From JASLDZ01 sp964244065 (GTDB lineage Bacteria > Pseudomonadota > Alphaproteobacteria > Caulobacterales > Caulobacteraceae): a DNA stretch of 64,000 bases. Every line of letters starts with the position of its first letter. Positions within the stretch are counted from its first letter, which is position 1. Under the pieces are notes generated by a model that was given only the letters and a program-made list of their open reading frames with translations, made no database searches and was not told the origin of the DNA. Of this stretch, positions 36,234-44,067 are shown piece after piece. A program made the position numbers and the translations under genes. Where the stretch lies: NCBI GenBank assembly GCA_964244065.1, contig CAXTHH010000002.1, forward strand, positions 496,001 through 560,000. The letters are read 5' to 3'.

Positions 36234-36572
36234 ATGAGCGTCGATCTTCCGGCCCCGCCCACGCCCCGCACGCCGCTGGTGTTCTTCGAGCGCCGCGAGC
36301 TCGACACGCTGCTGCGCATCTACGGCCGGCAGGTGGCCGCGGGCGAGTGGCGGGACTACGCCATCGATGGCGGGGCCGAGGCGGCCACCTTCAGCGTGTT
36401 CCGTCGCTCGGGCGAGGCGCCCATGTACCGCATCGAGAAGCGCCCGGCCCTCGCGCGCCGCCAGGGCGCCTGGTCGGTCACCGGCCAGGGCGGCGTCGTG
36501 CTGCGCCGCGGCCACGAGCTGGCCCAGGTGCTGCGCGTGTTCGACAGCCGCCGCTTCCAGGTGGTGGACTGA
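36234..36572 (+). CDS. DUF2794 domain protein
   Basis: 112 residues. The sequence GEWRDYAIDGGAEAATFSVFRR, EAPMYRIEKRPALARRQGAWSV and VLRRGHELAQVLRVFD matches the alphaproteobacterial DUF2794 family over its full length. The family is small, cytosolic and of unknown function. The ATG at 36234 has GAGG four bases upstream. It is a single gene, followed by an SDR after 64 bp. Confidence 0.87.
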   Translation: MSVDLPAPPTPRTPLVFFERRELDTLLRIYGRQVAAGEWRDYAIDGGAEAATFSVFRRSGEAPMYRIEKRPALARRQGAWSVTGQGGVVLRRGHELAQVLRVFDSRRFQVVD

Positions 36573-36636
36573 GCCGCGCTTGACGGGCGGCGCCCCGCGT
36601 GGCGGGTGACCGGCGATCATTCGCCGGAGAGCGCCC

Positions 36637-37428
36637 GTGTCCCTGCCCGAACTGTTCGACCTCACCGGCAAGGTGGCGGTGGTCACCGGCTCCAGCCGCG
36701 GCATCGGCAGGGCGATCGTCGAGCGCATGGCCGAGCACGGCGCGCGCGTGGTCGTCTCCTCGCGCAAGGCGGGCCCCTGCGACGAGGTGGCGAGCGCCAT
36801 CAACGCCAGGCACGGCGAGGGGCGCGCCATCGCCGTCCCGGCCAACATCTCGTCCAAGGAGGACCTGCAGCGCCTCATCGACACCACCCGCGAGACGTGG
36901 GGCCGGATCGACGTGCTGGTCTGCAACGCCGCCTCGAACCCCTACTACGGGCCGCTGGCGGGCATCACCGACGAGCAGTTCCGCAAGATCTTCGACAACA
37001 ACGTCCTGTCGAACCACTGGCTGATCGGCATGGTCGCGCCCGAGATGCGTGAGCGCCGCGACGGCGCTATCATCATCGTGTCGTCCATCGGCGGCCTGCG
37101 GGGCTCGCCGATCATCGGCGCCTACAACGTGTCCAAGGCGGCCGACTTCCAGCTGGCGCGCAACTACGCCACCGAGTACGGGCCGGACAACGTGCGCGTG
37201 AACTGCATCGCCCCCGGCCTGATCCGCACCGACTTCGCCAGGGCCCTGTGGGAGAACCCGGACACCTACAAACGCTCCACCGCGGGCGCCCCCCTGAAGC
37301 GCATCGGCGAGCCGGACGAGATCGCCGGCGCCGCGGTGTTCCTGGCCGGCAAGGCGGGCGCGTTCATGACCGGGCAGAAGATCGTGATCGACGGCGGCGT
37401 GACCGAGGCTGGGGGCGGAATCGACTGA
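36637..37428 (+). CDS. SDR family oxidoreductase
   Basis: 263 residues, classical SDR. TGSSRGIG cofactor motif (residues 17-24), CNAAS in place of NNAG, catalytic Ser in IVSSIGG and the YNVSK pair, then VRVNCIAPGLIRTDFARALW and a C-terminal TGQKIVIDGGVTE. The sequence is close to DHRS4-like or FabG-like carbonyl reductases, which in this class are often linked to acyl-CoA or 3-oxoacyl substrates. GTG start at 36637 with GGAGA upstream. Ends 12 bp from the convergent low-GC membrane gene. Confidence 0.88.
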   Translation: MSLPELFDLTGKVAVVTGSSRGIGRAIVERMAEHGARVVVSSRKAGPCDEVASAINARHGEGRAIAVPANISSKEDLQRLIDTTRETWGRIDVLVCNAASNPYYGPLAGITDEQFRKIFDNNVLSNHWLIGMVAPEMRERRDGAIIIVSSIGGLRGSPIIGAYNVSKAADFQLARNYATEYGPDNVRVNCIAPGLIRTDFARALWENPDTYKRSTAGAPLKRIGEPDEIAGAAVFLAGKAGAFMTGQKIVIDGGVTEAGGGID

Positions 37429-37440
37429 CTCGATAGGCGA

Positions 37441-38049
37441 TCAACGGCGCTGAGGAACGGGCTGCGAGGTTCCGCCGATCGGCTTGCAGGAGCAGGCCGC
37501 TCCAGCAGGCACCTTCGGATGGAGCGCCGCCGACCCCGCGGCCAAACAAATCAGCAAACCACCTGCAGCTGCAAAGGCGAGCGCGACGTTGAAGAGGGCG
37601 CCGCGCCGGTTGAGACTTCTTCGGAGGCCTTCAATGACCTCGGAATAGTGACCAGCCAGCCAGTACCCTGCGGCTTGCTCGTCCAGCGCCGCAAGGGCCT
37701 CCTCGCCGAGGCTCAGCCACCATGAGGGCCGCTCGCCCGGCCACGCAGACTTCAGGCTTGCTAGTCCGAAAAGCGAAGCCAGCCCGCCAGTAGCGAAGAC
37801 GGCGGAGCTTGCGGCCGCAAGACCGAGAGGCAGCGTCTCTACCCTGTCGCCGTTGGTTGTGAAGGTCGCCGATACAGCGGCTCCTGCGAAAAGGAGGGCG
37901 ACAATCGAAGACAGGCGTTGGTTCAAGGAGTTGAGAGCGCCTGTCGAGGACTCGACGCGTCGAACCGCATGGCTCAGTATGAGGCTTCGAACCTCCGGCT
38001 TGGCGTTCCAGTAGGCCCGCAGCCCAAGGTCAGAATCGGACTCCGCCAT
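37441..38049 (-). CDS. Unknown membrane protein in a lower-GC patch
   Basis: 202 residues, no family recognised. A soluble N-terminal ~40 residues (AYWNAKPEVRSLILSHAVRRVES) leads to hydrophobic segments at about 45-64 and 73-98, then a soluble middle and another hydrophobic segment at about 149-175, with a Cys-containing tail (ACSCKPIGGTSQPVPQRR). The two-segment plus helix layout recalls small membrane effector or sensor proteins, but nothing more can be said. Base composition is visibly lower in GC and the codon choice more relaxed than in neighbouring genes, suggesting acquisition by transfer. Its ATG (38049-38047) overlaps a plus-strand ATG (38048). Confidence 0.7.
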   Translation of the reverse strand: MAESDSDLGLRAYWNAKPEVRSLILSHAVRRVESSTGALNSLNQRLSSIVALLFAGAAVSATFTTNGDRVETLPLGLAAASSAVFATGGLASLFGLASLKSAWPGERPSWWLSLGEEALAALDEQAAGYWLAGHYSEVIEGLRRSLNRRGALFNVALAFAAAGGLLICLAAGSAALHPKVPAGAACSCKPIGGTSQPVPQRR

Positions 38050-38167
38050 GGCCGACCAGCCTAAAGCACAAACTCAGCGTCGCCCAAGCTCACCGCCTCC
38101 GCCGCCTAAGCCTCCGCGCACGAGCACGTTGAACGAGTCGCATGACCCGCTGAGGAGGCGTTCGTGA
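38048..38167 (+). CDS. Candidate small proline-rich protein 1
   Basis: A 39-codon frame coding MADQPKAQTQRRPSSPPPPP, then KPPRTSTLNESHDPLRRRS. Basic and Pro-rich, no signal peptide. Its start codon overlaps that of the divergent membrane gene in a CATG, and there is no clear ribosome-binding site, which argues for caution. What supports it is the exact GTGA overlap (38164-38167) with the next proline-rich frame and the unusual composition of both. Confidence 0.35.
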   Translation: MADQPKAQTQRRPSSPPPPPKPPRTSTLNESHDPLRRRS

Positions 38168-38280
38168 CGGAGAAGGGCAGCGATCAATCTCCGCCTACAC
38201 CGCCGGCTGATCCCCCGCCTCCTCCACCGCCAACAAGCGTGGCCCACAACACCGCGAGGCCACCCTCAAAGAGGGCGTAA
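38164..38280 (+). CDS. Candidate small proline-rich protein 2
   Basis: A 38-codon frame starting at GTG 38164: MTEKGSDQSPPTPPADPPPP, then PPTSVAHNTARPPSKRA. AGGAGG lies five bases before the GTG, an optimal ribosome-binding site, and the GTG overlaps the stop of the upstream frame. Its Pro-rich core and basic tail mirror the upstream peptide, as if the two were duplicated. Unknown function. Same lower-GC patch as the membrane gene at 37441-38049. Confidence 0.45.
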   Translation: MTEKGSDQSPPTPPADPPPPPPPTSVAHNTARPPSKRA

Positions 38281-38309
38281 ATTGCGGCTCAATCCGTGAT
38301 CTGCCGTTT

Positions 38310-39101
38310 TCAGCGCCCCCTGAACTCCGGCTTCCGCTTCTCCACGAACGCGGCCATCCCCTCCTTCTGGTCCTCCAGGGCGAACAGGCTGTGGAACAGG
38401 CGGCGTTCCAGCTTCACGCCCTGGGTGAGGGTGGTCTCGTAGGCGGCGTTGACCATCTCCTTGTTCATCATCACCGCCAGGGGCGCGGCGGCGGCGATCT
38501 TCCGGGCCGCTTTCAGCGCCTCGTCGATCAACTCGGCGGCGGGGACCACGCGGCTGACGAGGCCGGAGCGTTCGGCCTCGGCGGCGTCCATCATGCGGCC
38601 GGTGAGGATCATCTCCATGGCCTTGGACTTGCCGACGTAGCGGGGCAGGCGCTGGGTGCCGCCGATGCCGGGGGCGACGCCCAGGTTGATCTCGGGCTGG
38701 CCGAACTTGGCGGTGTCGGCCGCCAGGATGATGTCGCACATCATGGCCAGCTCGCACCCGCCGCCGAGCGCGTAGCCCGCCACCGCGGCGATGATCGGCT
38801 TCCTGAACCGCTCGATGCGCGAGGCGGGGGCGGTGAAGAAGTCCATCGTGAACATGTCGGCGAACGACTTGGACGACATCTCCTTGATGTCCGCGCCCGC
38901 CGCGAACGCCTTCTCCGAGCCGGTCAGCACCACGCAGCGCACCGCGTCGTCGGCCTCGGCCGTGTCGAGGGCGGCCGTGAGCTCCTCCAGCAGGGCGGAG
39001 GAGAGCGCGTTCAGCGCCTCCGGCCGGTGCAGGCGTATGAGGAGTACGCCGTCGGCGGTCTCCGTGCGGAGCGTCTGGTAGGGGCTGACGACGTCGGTCA
39101 T
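38310..39101 (-). CDS. Enoyl-CoA hydratase
   Basis: 263 residues, crotonase superfamily. The oxyanion-hole residues are in AAGADIKEM and GYALGGGCEL; both catalytic glutamates of true hydratases are present, in GGGCELAMMCD and in FGQPEINLGVAPG, followed by GGTQRLPR. The C-terminal helix ends KPEFRGR. It hydrates 2-enoyl-CoA to 3-hydroxyacyl-CoA in fatty acid beta-oxidation. ATG at 39101. Last gene of a run mutM, TraB-like, enoyl-CoA hydratase with 10-14 bp gaps, so probably one operon. Confidence 0.93.
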   Translation of the reverse strand: MTDVVSPYQTLRTETADGVLLIRLHRPEALNALSSALLEELTAALDTAEADDAVRCVVLTGSEKAFAAGADIKEMSSKSFADMFTMDFFTAPASRIERFRKPIIAAVAGYALGGGCELAMMCDIILAADTAKFGQPEINLGVAPGIGGTQRLPRYVGKSKAMEMILTGRMMDAAEAERSGLVSRVVPAAELIDEALKAARKIAAAAPLAVMMNKEMVNAAYETTLTQGVKLERRLFHSLFALEDQKEGMAAFVEKRKPEFRGR

Positions 39102-39115
39102 GCGGGGCTCTCGGG

Positions 39116-39994
39116 CTAGCGCGGGCCGTCGACGACCAGGCCGTCGCGGCGCAGCAGGGCGGGGACGGAGTCGGGGCCGACCAGGTGGCCGACGCCGACC
39201 ACGGCGAAGGTGCGGCCGGGCGACTTGGCCATGGCCTCGATGCGCTTCACCCAGCGGCGGTTGCGGTCGACCACCAGGCGGGCGTAGGCGCCCGGGGCGT
39301 CGCGGCGGAGTTCGTCCAGGCCCTCGCGCTCGATGGCGGTCACGTCGCCGCGGGCCCAGGCGGCGGCGAGGCGGCTGAAGCCCTCCGGGTCGGTGTCGAG
39401 CTCCTCCAGCGTCTCCTCCAAGGCCTTCACCTGGTCGGCGCGGGCGCCGCCGGAGAGCGCGGCGAGCTGGTCGTCTACGGTCTCGAACGCATCGCGCTGC
39501 GCCGCCGCCGGCGCGGCCCGGGCGACCTGTTGCTCGACGCCCAGGTCGGCCCGGGCGCCCGCCTGGGTGAAGAAGGCGACTGACAGGATCAGCTCGGCCA
39601 TCCACGGCTGCAGCCCGTCGAGGCCTGCGGGCGGCAGGCCCAGCTTGCCGCACAGGGCGTCGAAGCGCGTCCGCCCCGTCTCCGACAGGAGCGGCCGCAG
39701 CGTCTCGCCCTCTGGGAGGCGGCCCAGGGCCGCGAGCTTGCCGGCGGCGACCTGCTGGGCGGCGGGGTCCATGGGGATCTCGAACATCAGCCGGTCGGCG
39801 CGGGCCAGCAGCGCGTCCAGGTCGGCGCTGCGCCACTTGGTGGCCTCCTGCAGCAGGTGGACGGAGCCGAACAGGGTCACCTCGCCCCCGCCCGCGGTGC
39901 GCACATGCCAGACGGGCGGCTCGGCCGCGGCGGGCCGGGCGCAGGCGGCGAGCGCTAACAGGGCGCCGGCGAGGAGGCAGGGGCGGGCGGTCAT
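39116..39994 (-). CDS. TraB/GumN family exported protein
   Basis: 292 residues. An N-terminal signal peptide (LLAGALLALAACARPAAA, with a possible lipobox LAAC at Cys18) is followed by a TraB/GumN domain: VTLFGSVHLL (the GxxH motif), a Glu in RLMFEIPM, RDAFETVDDQLAAL, VDRNRRWVKRI and FAVVGVGHLVG at the end. The family has a putative metalloprotease fold related to Tiki. Predicted periplasmic or lipid-anchored. Substrate unknown. Between mutM and the enoyl-CoA hydratase in one direction. Confidence 0.87.
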   Translation of the reverse strand: MTARPCLLAGALLALAACARPAAAEPPVWHVRTAGGGEVTLFGSVHLLQEATKWRSADLDALLARADRLMFEIPMDPAAQQVAAGKLAALGRLPEGETLRPLLSETGRTRFDALCGKLGLPPAGLDGLQPWMAELILSVAFFTQAGARADLGVEQQVARAAPAAAQRDAFETVDDQLAALSGGARADQVKALEETLEELDTDPEGFSRLAAAWARGDVTAIEREGLDELRRDAPGAYARLVVDRNRRWVKRIEAMAKSPGRTFAVVGVGHLVGPDSVPALLRRDGLVVDGPR

Positions 39995-40004
39995 CGCGCG
40001 ACGT

Positions 40005-40856
40005 CTACCGCTGGCAGCGGGGGCAGTGGAAGGTGGAGCGGCCGCCCTGCACCAGGCGCGCCACCTCGCCGCGACAGCGGGGCCGCACGCACGGGTCGCC
40101 CTCGCGGCCGTACACCTTGAAGCGGTGCTGGAAATAGCCGAGCGCCCCGTCCGCCGCGCGGTAGTCGCGCAGCGTCGAGCCGCCCGCCTCGATCGCCTCC
40201 TCCAGCGTCTCCCGCACCTCCGTGGCCAGCGTCTTCAGGCGGGGGAAGGCGATCCGCCCGGCGGGCGTCTCCGGCGCGATCCGGGCGCGGTGCAGCGCCT
40301 CGCACACGTAGATGTTGCCCAGCCCCGCCACGATCCGCTGGTCCAGCAGCGTGTCCTTCACGTTGCGCGCCCGCCCCGCGAAGGCGCGGGCGAGATGCGC
40401 GGCCGAGAAGCCCTCGCCCAGCGGCTCCGGCCCCAGGGCGGCGAACCAGGGGTGGCGCGGCAGCCCGGCCGTGGGGATCAGGTCCATGTAGCCGAAGCGG
40501 CGGGCGTCGTTGAAGGCGATGCGCACGCCGCGGTCGGTGACGAGCGCCACGTGGTCGTGCTTGGGGTCGCCGCCGGCGGCGTGCTCGAAGCGGCCGGGCT
40601 GGGCCTCGTCCACGGTGAAGCGTCCGGTCATGCCGAGGTGCGTGACCCAGGTCTCCCCCGTGTCGAGCGCCGCCAGCAGGTACTTGGCGCGACGCTCCAG
40701 CCGCTCGACGCGCGCACCACGCAGCCGCTCGGCGAAGCGCGGGGGCAGGGGGAAGCGCAGGTCGGGCCGGTGCGCCACGGCCTCGGCCAGGCGCGCGCCT
40801 TCCAGGTGCGGCTGCAGACCCCGCCGCACGGTCTCGACCTCGGGAAGTTCGGGCAT
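40005..40856 (-). CDS. mutM: Formamidopyrimidine-DNA glycosylase MutM (Fpg)
   Basis: 283 residues. The invariant start PELPEVETVRRGL holds catalytic Pro2 and Glu3, RRAKYLL carries the conserved Lys, GYMDLIP and DQRIVAGLGNIYVCEAL form the helix-two-turn-helix region, and the C-terminal zinc finger is CVRPRCRGEV with CPRC. It removes 8-oxoguanine and formamidopyrimidines from DNA. Normal length for the family. First gene of the operon with the TraB-like and hydratase genes. Confidence 0.96.
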   Translation of the reverse strand: MPELPEVETVRRGLQPHLEGARLAEAVAHRPDLRFPLPPRFAERLRGARVERLERRAKYLLAALDTGETWVTHLGMTGRFTVDEAQPGRFEHAAGGDPKHDHVALVTDRGVRIAFNDARRFGYMDLIPTAGLPRHPWFAALGPEPLGEGFSAAHLARAFAGRARNVKDTLLDQRIVAGLGNIYVCEALHRARIAPETPAGRIAFPRLKTLATEVRETLEEAIEAGGSTLRDYRAADGALGYFQHRFKVYGREGDPCVRPRCRGEVARLVQGGRSTFHCPRCQR

Positions 40857-40907
40857 GGCCGGGGAGATAGGCGCTCCCCGGCGTCGCGGCGACCGAGACA
40901 GGCACGC

Positions 40908-40949
40908 TTGACATGAAGCGGCCGGGAGATGACAAGCGTCCTTGTCATC
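40908..40949 (+). promoter_or_regulatory. Promoter and palindromic operator of the membrane protein/XRE pair
   Basis: A consensus -35 TTGACA lies at 40908-40913. A perfect inverted repeat follows, GATGACAAG (40928-40936), spacer CGTC, CTTGTCATC (40941-40949), covering the region where the -10 and start site should be, 14 bp before the ATG at 40964. This is the classic layout of autorepression by a small Xre-type regulator, and such a regulator is the second gene of this operon. Confidence 0.65.
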
Positions 40950-40963
40950 GCTTGGAGCCCGTC

Positions 40964-41362
40964 ATGTTCAAGGACGCGACCTCCGCAGGCCGCCGCTACA
41001 TCGTCCGCTTCCTGTCGGCGATGGCGGTCTATGCGGCGATCTTCTTCACCGCGCGGCCGTTTGGTTCGCACTACGCGTCCGCGCCGCTGCGCGTGGCCAT
41101 CGCGCTGGGCCTCGCCCTGGCGGTGATCGCCGCGATCGTCTCCATCGGCCTCTACCTGATCGAGGAGGCCGACGAGTACCAGCGCATGGTCAAGGCTCAG
41201 GAGGTGATCTGGGCCACCGGCCTCACGCTCGCGGCCACCACGATGTGGGGCTACCTGGCCGTCATGCAGCTGGCGCGCGACCTGCCGGCGGCGGACGTGT
41301 TCGTGCTCTTCAACGCGTGCTGGCTGCTGGTCACAGGCGTGCGGAAGGTGTGGCCGCGATGA
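40964..41362 (+). CDS. Small integral membrane protein paired with an XRE regulator
   Basis: 132 residues with four predicted membrane segments (about 17-32, 42-65, 80-97 and 106-126) and short loops. Between segments two and three is a conserved-looking acidic motif, EEADEYQRMVKAQE. This layout and the downstream Xre gene resemble the widespread pair of DUF2178-like membrane protein plus YozG-like regulator, whose function is unknown. ATG at 40964; the stop overlaps the regulator start (ATGA). Confidence 0.8.
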   Translation: MFKDATSAGRRYIVRFLSAMAVYAAIFFTARPFGSHYASAPLRVAIALGLALAVIAAIVSIGLYLIEEADEYQRMVKAQEVIWATGLTLAATTMWGYLAVMQLARDLPAADVFVLFNACWLLVTGVRKVWPR

Positions 41363-41553
41363 CCAACCACCTGCGCACGCTGCGCGCCGACCGTGGGTGG
41401 AGCCAGGCGGACCTCGCCGAGCGGCTGGGCGTCTCGCGCCAGAGCGTCAACGCCATCGAGACCGGCAAGTACGACCCCTCGCTGCCCCTCGCCTTCCGCA
41501 TCGCGCGCCTGTTCGACGCGCGGATCGAAGACGTCTTCTCCGACGCGGCCTGA
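41359..41553 (+). CDS. Small XRE-family transcriptional regulator
   Basis: 64 residues, almost only a Cro/C1 helix-turn-helix: RTLRADRGWSQADLAERLGVSRQSVNAIETGKYDPSLPLAFRIARLF, read in parts from residue 6 to 52, followed by IEDVFSDAA. It is the YozG/YgzD type, a DNA-binding domain without a ligand domain. Likely repressor of its own operon through the palindrome at 40928-40949. Overlaps the membrane gene by 4 bp. Confidence 0.9.
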   Translation: MTNHLRTLRADRGWSQADLAERLGVSRQSVNAIETGKYDPSLPLAFRIARLFDARIEDVFSDAA

Positions 41554-41585
41554 CGCCCCGTCGCCATCCTCAAAGGAGCCCGACC

Positions 41586-42526
41586 ATGATCACCCTCGAC
41601 AATCGCCAGAAGCTCAGCCTTCGCCTGCTCGCCCTGGCCTCCGCCGGCGTCGTGCTGGCGGTGCGCTGCAGCCGGCTCGGGCCTGCGCCCAACCCGCCGC
41701 CGCGACCGCGCCGGCGCCCTCGCTCAAGCTGTTCTCGGACAGTCGGATCGTGCAGCGCGGCCGCTTCTCAGTGGAAGTCGTCGGCGCCGGACCGGACATC
41801 GTGCTGATCCCCGGCCTGTCCTCGGCGCGCGAGACGTGGCGGCGCACGGCCGAGCGGCTGCGCGGCCGCTACCGCCTGCATCTGGTGCAGATCGCGGGCT
41901 TCGCGGGCGAGCCGGCCGGCGCCAACGCCTCCGGCCCCTTCTTCGACCCCGTGCTCGCCGAGCTGGACGCCTACATGGCCGCCCTGCCCAAGCCGCCGGT
42001 CGTCATGGGCCACAGCCTGGGCGGCACGCTGGCGCTGGCGCTGGCCGAGCGCAGCCCCGCCCGCATGTCGCGCGTGCTGATCGTGGACGCCCTGCCCTTC
42101 TACGGCGTGCTGATGGGCGGCCCGAACGCCACGGCGGACAGCGTCAAGCCGATGGCCGAGGCCATGCGCAAGCAGATGGCCGGACGCATGCCGGAGCCCA
42201 TGGCGCGCGCCATGGCCGCGCAGATGGTCACCGCGCCCGCGGACGTCGACCGCGTGGTCGGCTGGATGGGCGCCAGCGATCCGCAGGTCACCGTGCAGGC
42301 GATGACGGACGACATGTTGGCCGACCTGCGCCCTGGGCTGGCCGCCGTGAAGACGCCGGTGACGATCGTCTACGAGACGCCGCTGAAGCCGATGATGGAG
42401 TCCGGCTACGCCGCGCTCGGCCCCAAGACCCTGGTCGAGGCGCCCGGGGCCAAGCACTTCATCATGTACGACCAGCCCGCCCGCTTCGACGCGGAGGTCG
42501 ACCGGTTCCTCAGCCCAGGGCGTTGA
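41586..42526 (+). pseudogene. Exported alpha/beta hydrolase, frameshifted near its signal peptide
   Basis: A strong AAAGGAG site precedes ATG 41586, whose frame encodes a signal peptide start, MITLDNRQKLSLRLLALASA. After GVVLA (near 41660) this frame loses sense, while the frame one base back continues with ACAQPAAATAPAPSLKLF and a complete hydrolase: LIPGLSSARETW, GHSLGG nucleophile elbow, an acid in the TIVYETPL region and His in GAKHFIMYD. One missing G in the GGCGGTGC stretch at about 41657-41663 explains everything. It is either a real inactivating deletion or a sequencing error; an internal GTG start (about 41770) would remove export. Ends overlapping yggT by 17 bp. Confidence 0.75.
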
Positions 42527-42815
42527 TCAACGGTGCGGCCAACGTCCGGTCGATCAGGATGCGCAGCGCCTGCAGCAGCAGCAGGAACACGATCGGGCTC
42601 AGGTCCAGCCCGCCCAGGTTGGGGATGAAGCGGCGGATGGGCGCCAGGAGCGGGTCGGTGATCCGCTCCAGCCCCGTGTAGATCCGGTACACGGTCGGGT
42701 TGCGCATGTTCAGCACGTCGAAGGCGATCAGCCACGACAGCACCGCCGAGACGATGATCACCAGCATGAGGAGCTGGATCACCGCGTAGATGAGAAACAG
42801 GATGGCGCTGCCCAT
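42510..42815 (-). CDS. YggT family membrane protein
   Basis: 101 residues with two hydrophobic regions (about 4-31 and 72-90). The segment VYRIYTGLERITDPLLAPIRRFIPNLGGLDLSPIV, between them, is the diagnostic YggT core (TEPxLxPxRxxxPxxGxxDxSPI). YggT proteins are linked to osmotic and cell-shape functions, with no defined biochemical activity. Single gene, convergent with and slightly overlapping the frameshifted hydrolase. Confidence 0.93.
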   Translation of the reverse strand: MGSAILFLIYAVIQLLMLVIIVSAVLSWLIAFDVLNMRNPTVYRIYTGLERITDPLLAPIRRFIPNLGGLDLSPIVFLLLLQALRILIDRTLAAPLINALG

Positions 42816-42890
42816 GGGCGCTCCGAAAGCGAGGGGAGCCCTAAGTAGCGACCCGCCGCCCCGGCCACAACGCGCGCCGTTCGACCCGCC

Positions 42891-42919
42891 TTGACACCCT
42901 CGGGGGCCGCCCGTATCCC
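42891..42919 (+). promoter_or_regulatory. Promoter of tRNA-Ala
   Basis: TTGACA at 42891-42896 and TATCCC at 42914-42919 with a 17-base spacer, ending 16 bases before the tRNA. A good match to an alphaproteobacterial housekeeping promoter. Confidence 0.65.
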
Positions 42920-42935
42920 GCGCTCTCCCTCAAGG

Positions 42936-43011
42936 GGGGCCGTAGCTCAGTTGGTAGAGCGCCTCGTTCGCAATGAGGAGGTCAGGGGTTCGACTCCCCT
43001 CGGCTCCACCA
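42936..43011 (+). tRNA. tRNA-Ala (anticodon CGC)
   Basis: 76 bases with encoded CCA. Acceptor GGGGCCG/CGGCTCC, D-stem GCTC/GAGC with loop AGTTGGTA, anticodon stem CCTCG/TGAGG with loop TTCGCAA giving anticodon CGC (Ala, codon GCG), T-arm AGGGG-TTCGACT-CCCCT and discriminator A. All stems pair. No attachment-site duplication of its 3' end was seen nearby. Confidence 0.95.
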
Positions 43012-43196
43012 CCTTCGTCATCCATTCCCGTCCGGCGCGGCCGCATGAAGCGCGGGTGCCGCGCCCTACCCCGACGCCAAGCCGGGCGGTGGGCGACGTC
43101 CTGGCTACGCGCCTCCGGCCAGATGACGAGCGGATGAAGGTGGTCCACGCCATCCTCGCCGCCCCACGGGAGCGGCGGTCGGTTGACTCGCCCGCA

Positions 43197-43310
43197 CCTC
43201 CGTCGCCCTCGGGCTTGACCCGAGGGCCGAGCCGTCCGCGGCTCCACGGTGGGTGTCGGCGCACGCCCGGCGCCCGGCCCTCGGGTCGGGCCCGAGGGCG
43301 ACGGGAGGGA
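43197..43310 (+). repeat. Dispersed palindrome-ended element, copy B
   Basis: Palindromes at 43206-43226 and 43278-43298, each a CCCTCGGG...CCCGAGGG inverted repeat of 21 bases, separated by 51 bases running CCGAGCCGTCC ... GGCGCACGCCCGGCGCCCGG. Same orientation as copy A and opposite to copy C. The rest of the gap 43012-43196 between tRNA-Ala and this element holds no supported gene. Confidence 0.75.
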
Positions 43311-43323
43311 TGTGGAGCCTCCA

Positions 43324-44067
43324 CTAGACCTTCATCCGCTTGAACACCGGCTCGGGCAGGTGGGTGATGATCGCCATCACCCATCGCCACATCCAGCGGA
43401 CGTAGACCACCTCCTGGCCGCGGATCTGCGCCTTGAGGATCGCGCGGGCGACCTCCTCGGGCTCGGCGGTCAGCGCCTTGGGCAAGTCCATGCCCGCCGT
43501 CATGGCGGTGCGGACGAAGCCGGGCTTCACGGTCATGACAAGGACGCCCGTGCCGGCGAAGCGGTGGCGCATCCCGGAGAGGAAGGCGTGCAGCCCCGCC
43601 TTGGCCGAGCCGTAGACGTAGTTGGTCTTCCGCCCCCGGTCGCCGGCCACCGAGCCGATGCCGATCACCGCGCCGCGCCCGCCCGCCGCCGCGATCCGCT
43701 CCGCCGCTTCCGCCAGCAGCAGGGCGGGGCCGACGTAGTTGGTCTCCATCAGCAGGCGCGCGTGCGCGGGGTCGACCTGCGCGCGCGTTTGGTCGCCGAG
43801 CAGGCCCGCGACCATCACCACGGTGCGCGGCGTCTCGCCCAGACCATCGAAGAAGGCGCGCGGGTCCACGTCGGTGACGTCGAGCTCCACCGCGCGGGCG
43901 GGGCAGCCGGAGCGGAGCGACAGGTCGGCGACGTCCGCCTCCAGACGCGCGTGATCGCGTGCGGCCAGGATCACCTCGGCCCCCGTGCGCGCGTACTCGG
44001 CGGCCAGGCAGCGGCCGATGTCGGAGTGCGCGCCGATGACGAGGACGGGTCCCTCGATGTCCTTCAC
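43324..44067 (-). CDS. DprE2-like keto-reductase (SDR)
   Basis: 247 residues. It resembles mycobacterial DprE2, which reduces decaprenylphosphoryl-2-keto-erythro-pentose to the D-arabinose form. Shared features are LVIGAHSDIGRCLA (cofactor site), VAGLLGDQ, TNYVGPALLLAE, GSVAGDRGRKTNYVYGSAKAGL with the YxxxK pair, VKPGFVRTAM and a long hydrophobic C-terminus RWMWRWVMAIITHLPEPVF that DprE2 also has for membrane contact. It would use NADH at the inner membrane. GTG start overlapping the DprE1-like stop (GTGA). Last gene of the GT2-UbiA-DprE1-DprE2 operon. Confidence 0.85.
   Translation of the reverse strand: MKDIEGPVLVIGAHSDIGRCLAAEYARTGAEVILAARDHARLEADVADLSLRSGCPARAVELDVTDVDPRAFFDGLGETPRTVVMVAGLLGDQTRAQVDPAHARLLMETNYVGPALLLAEAAERIAAAGGRGAVIGIGSVAGDRGRKTNYVYGSAKAGLHAFLSGMRHRFAGTGVLVMTVKPGFVRTAMTAGMDLPKALTAEPEEVARAILKAQIRGQEVVYVRWMWRWVMAIITHLPEPVFKRMKV

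Noticed and set aside
40964..41553. Toxin-antitoxin pair
   Set aside because: The membrane protein plus XRE order and the four-segment topology fit the known YozG-type pair, and no toxin family is recognisable.
42936..43011. Attachment site or genomic island at tRNA-Ala
   Set aside because: No integrase gene and no repeat of the tRNA 3' end were found on either side.
43197..43310. rRNA, riboswitch or CRISPR repeat at the palindromic element
   Set aside because: Copies are far apart and variable in the middle, with no regular spacers; the doublet-palindrome design fits a REP-like element.
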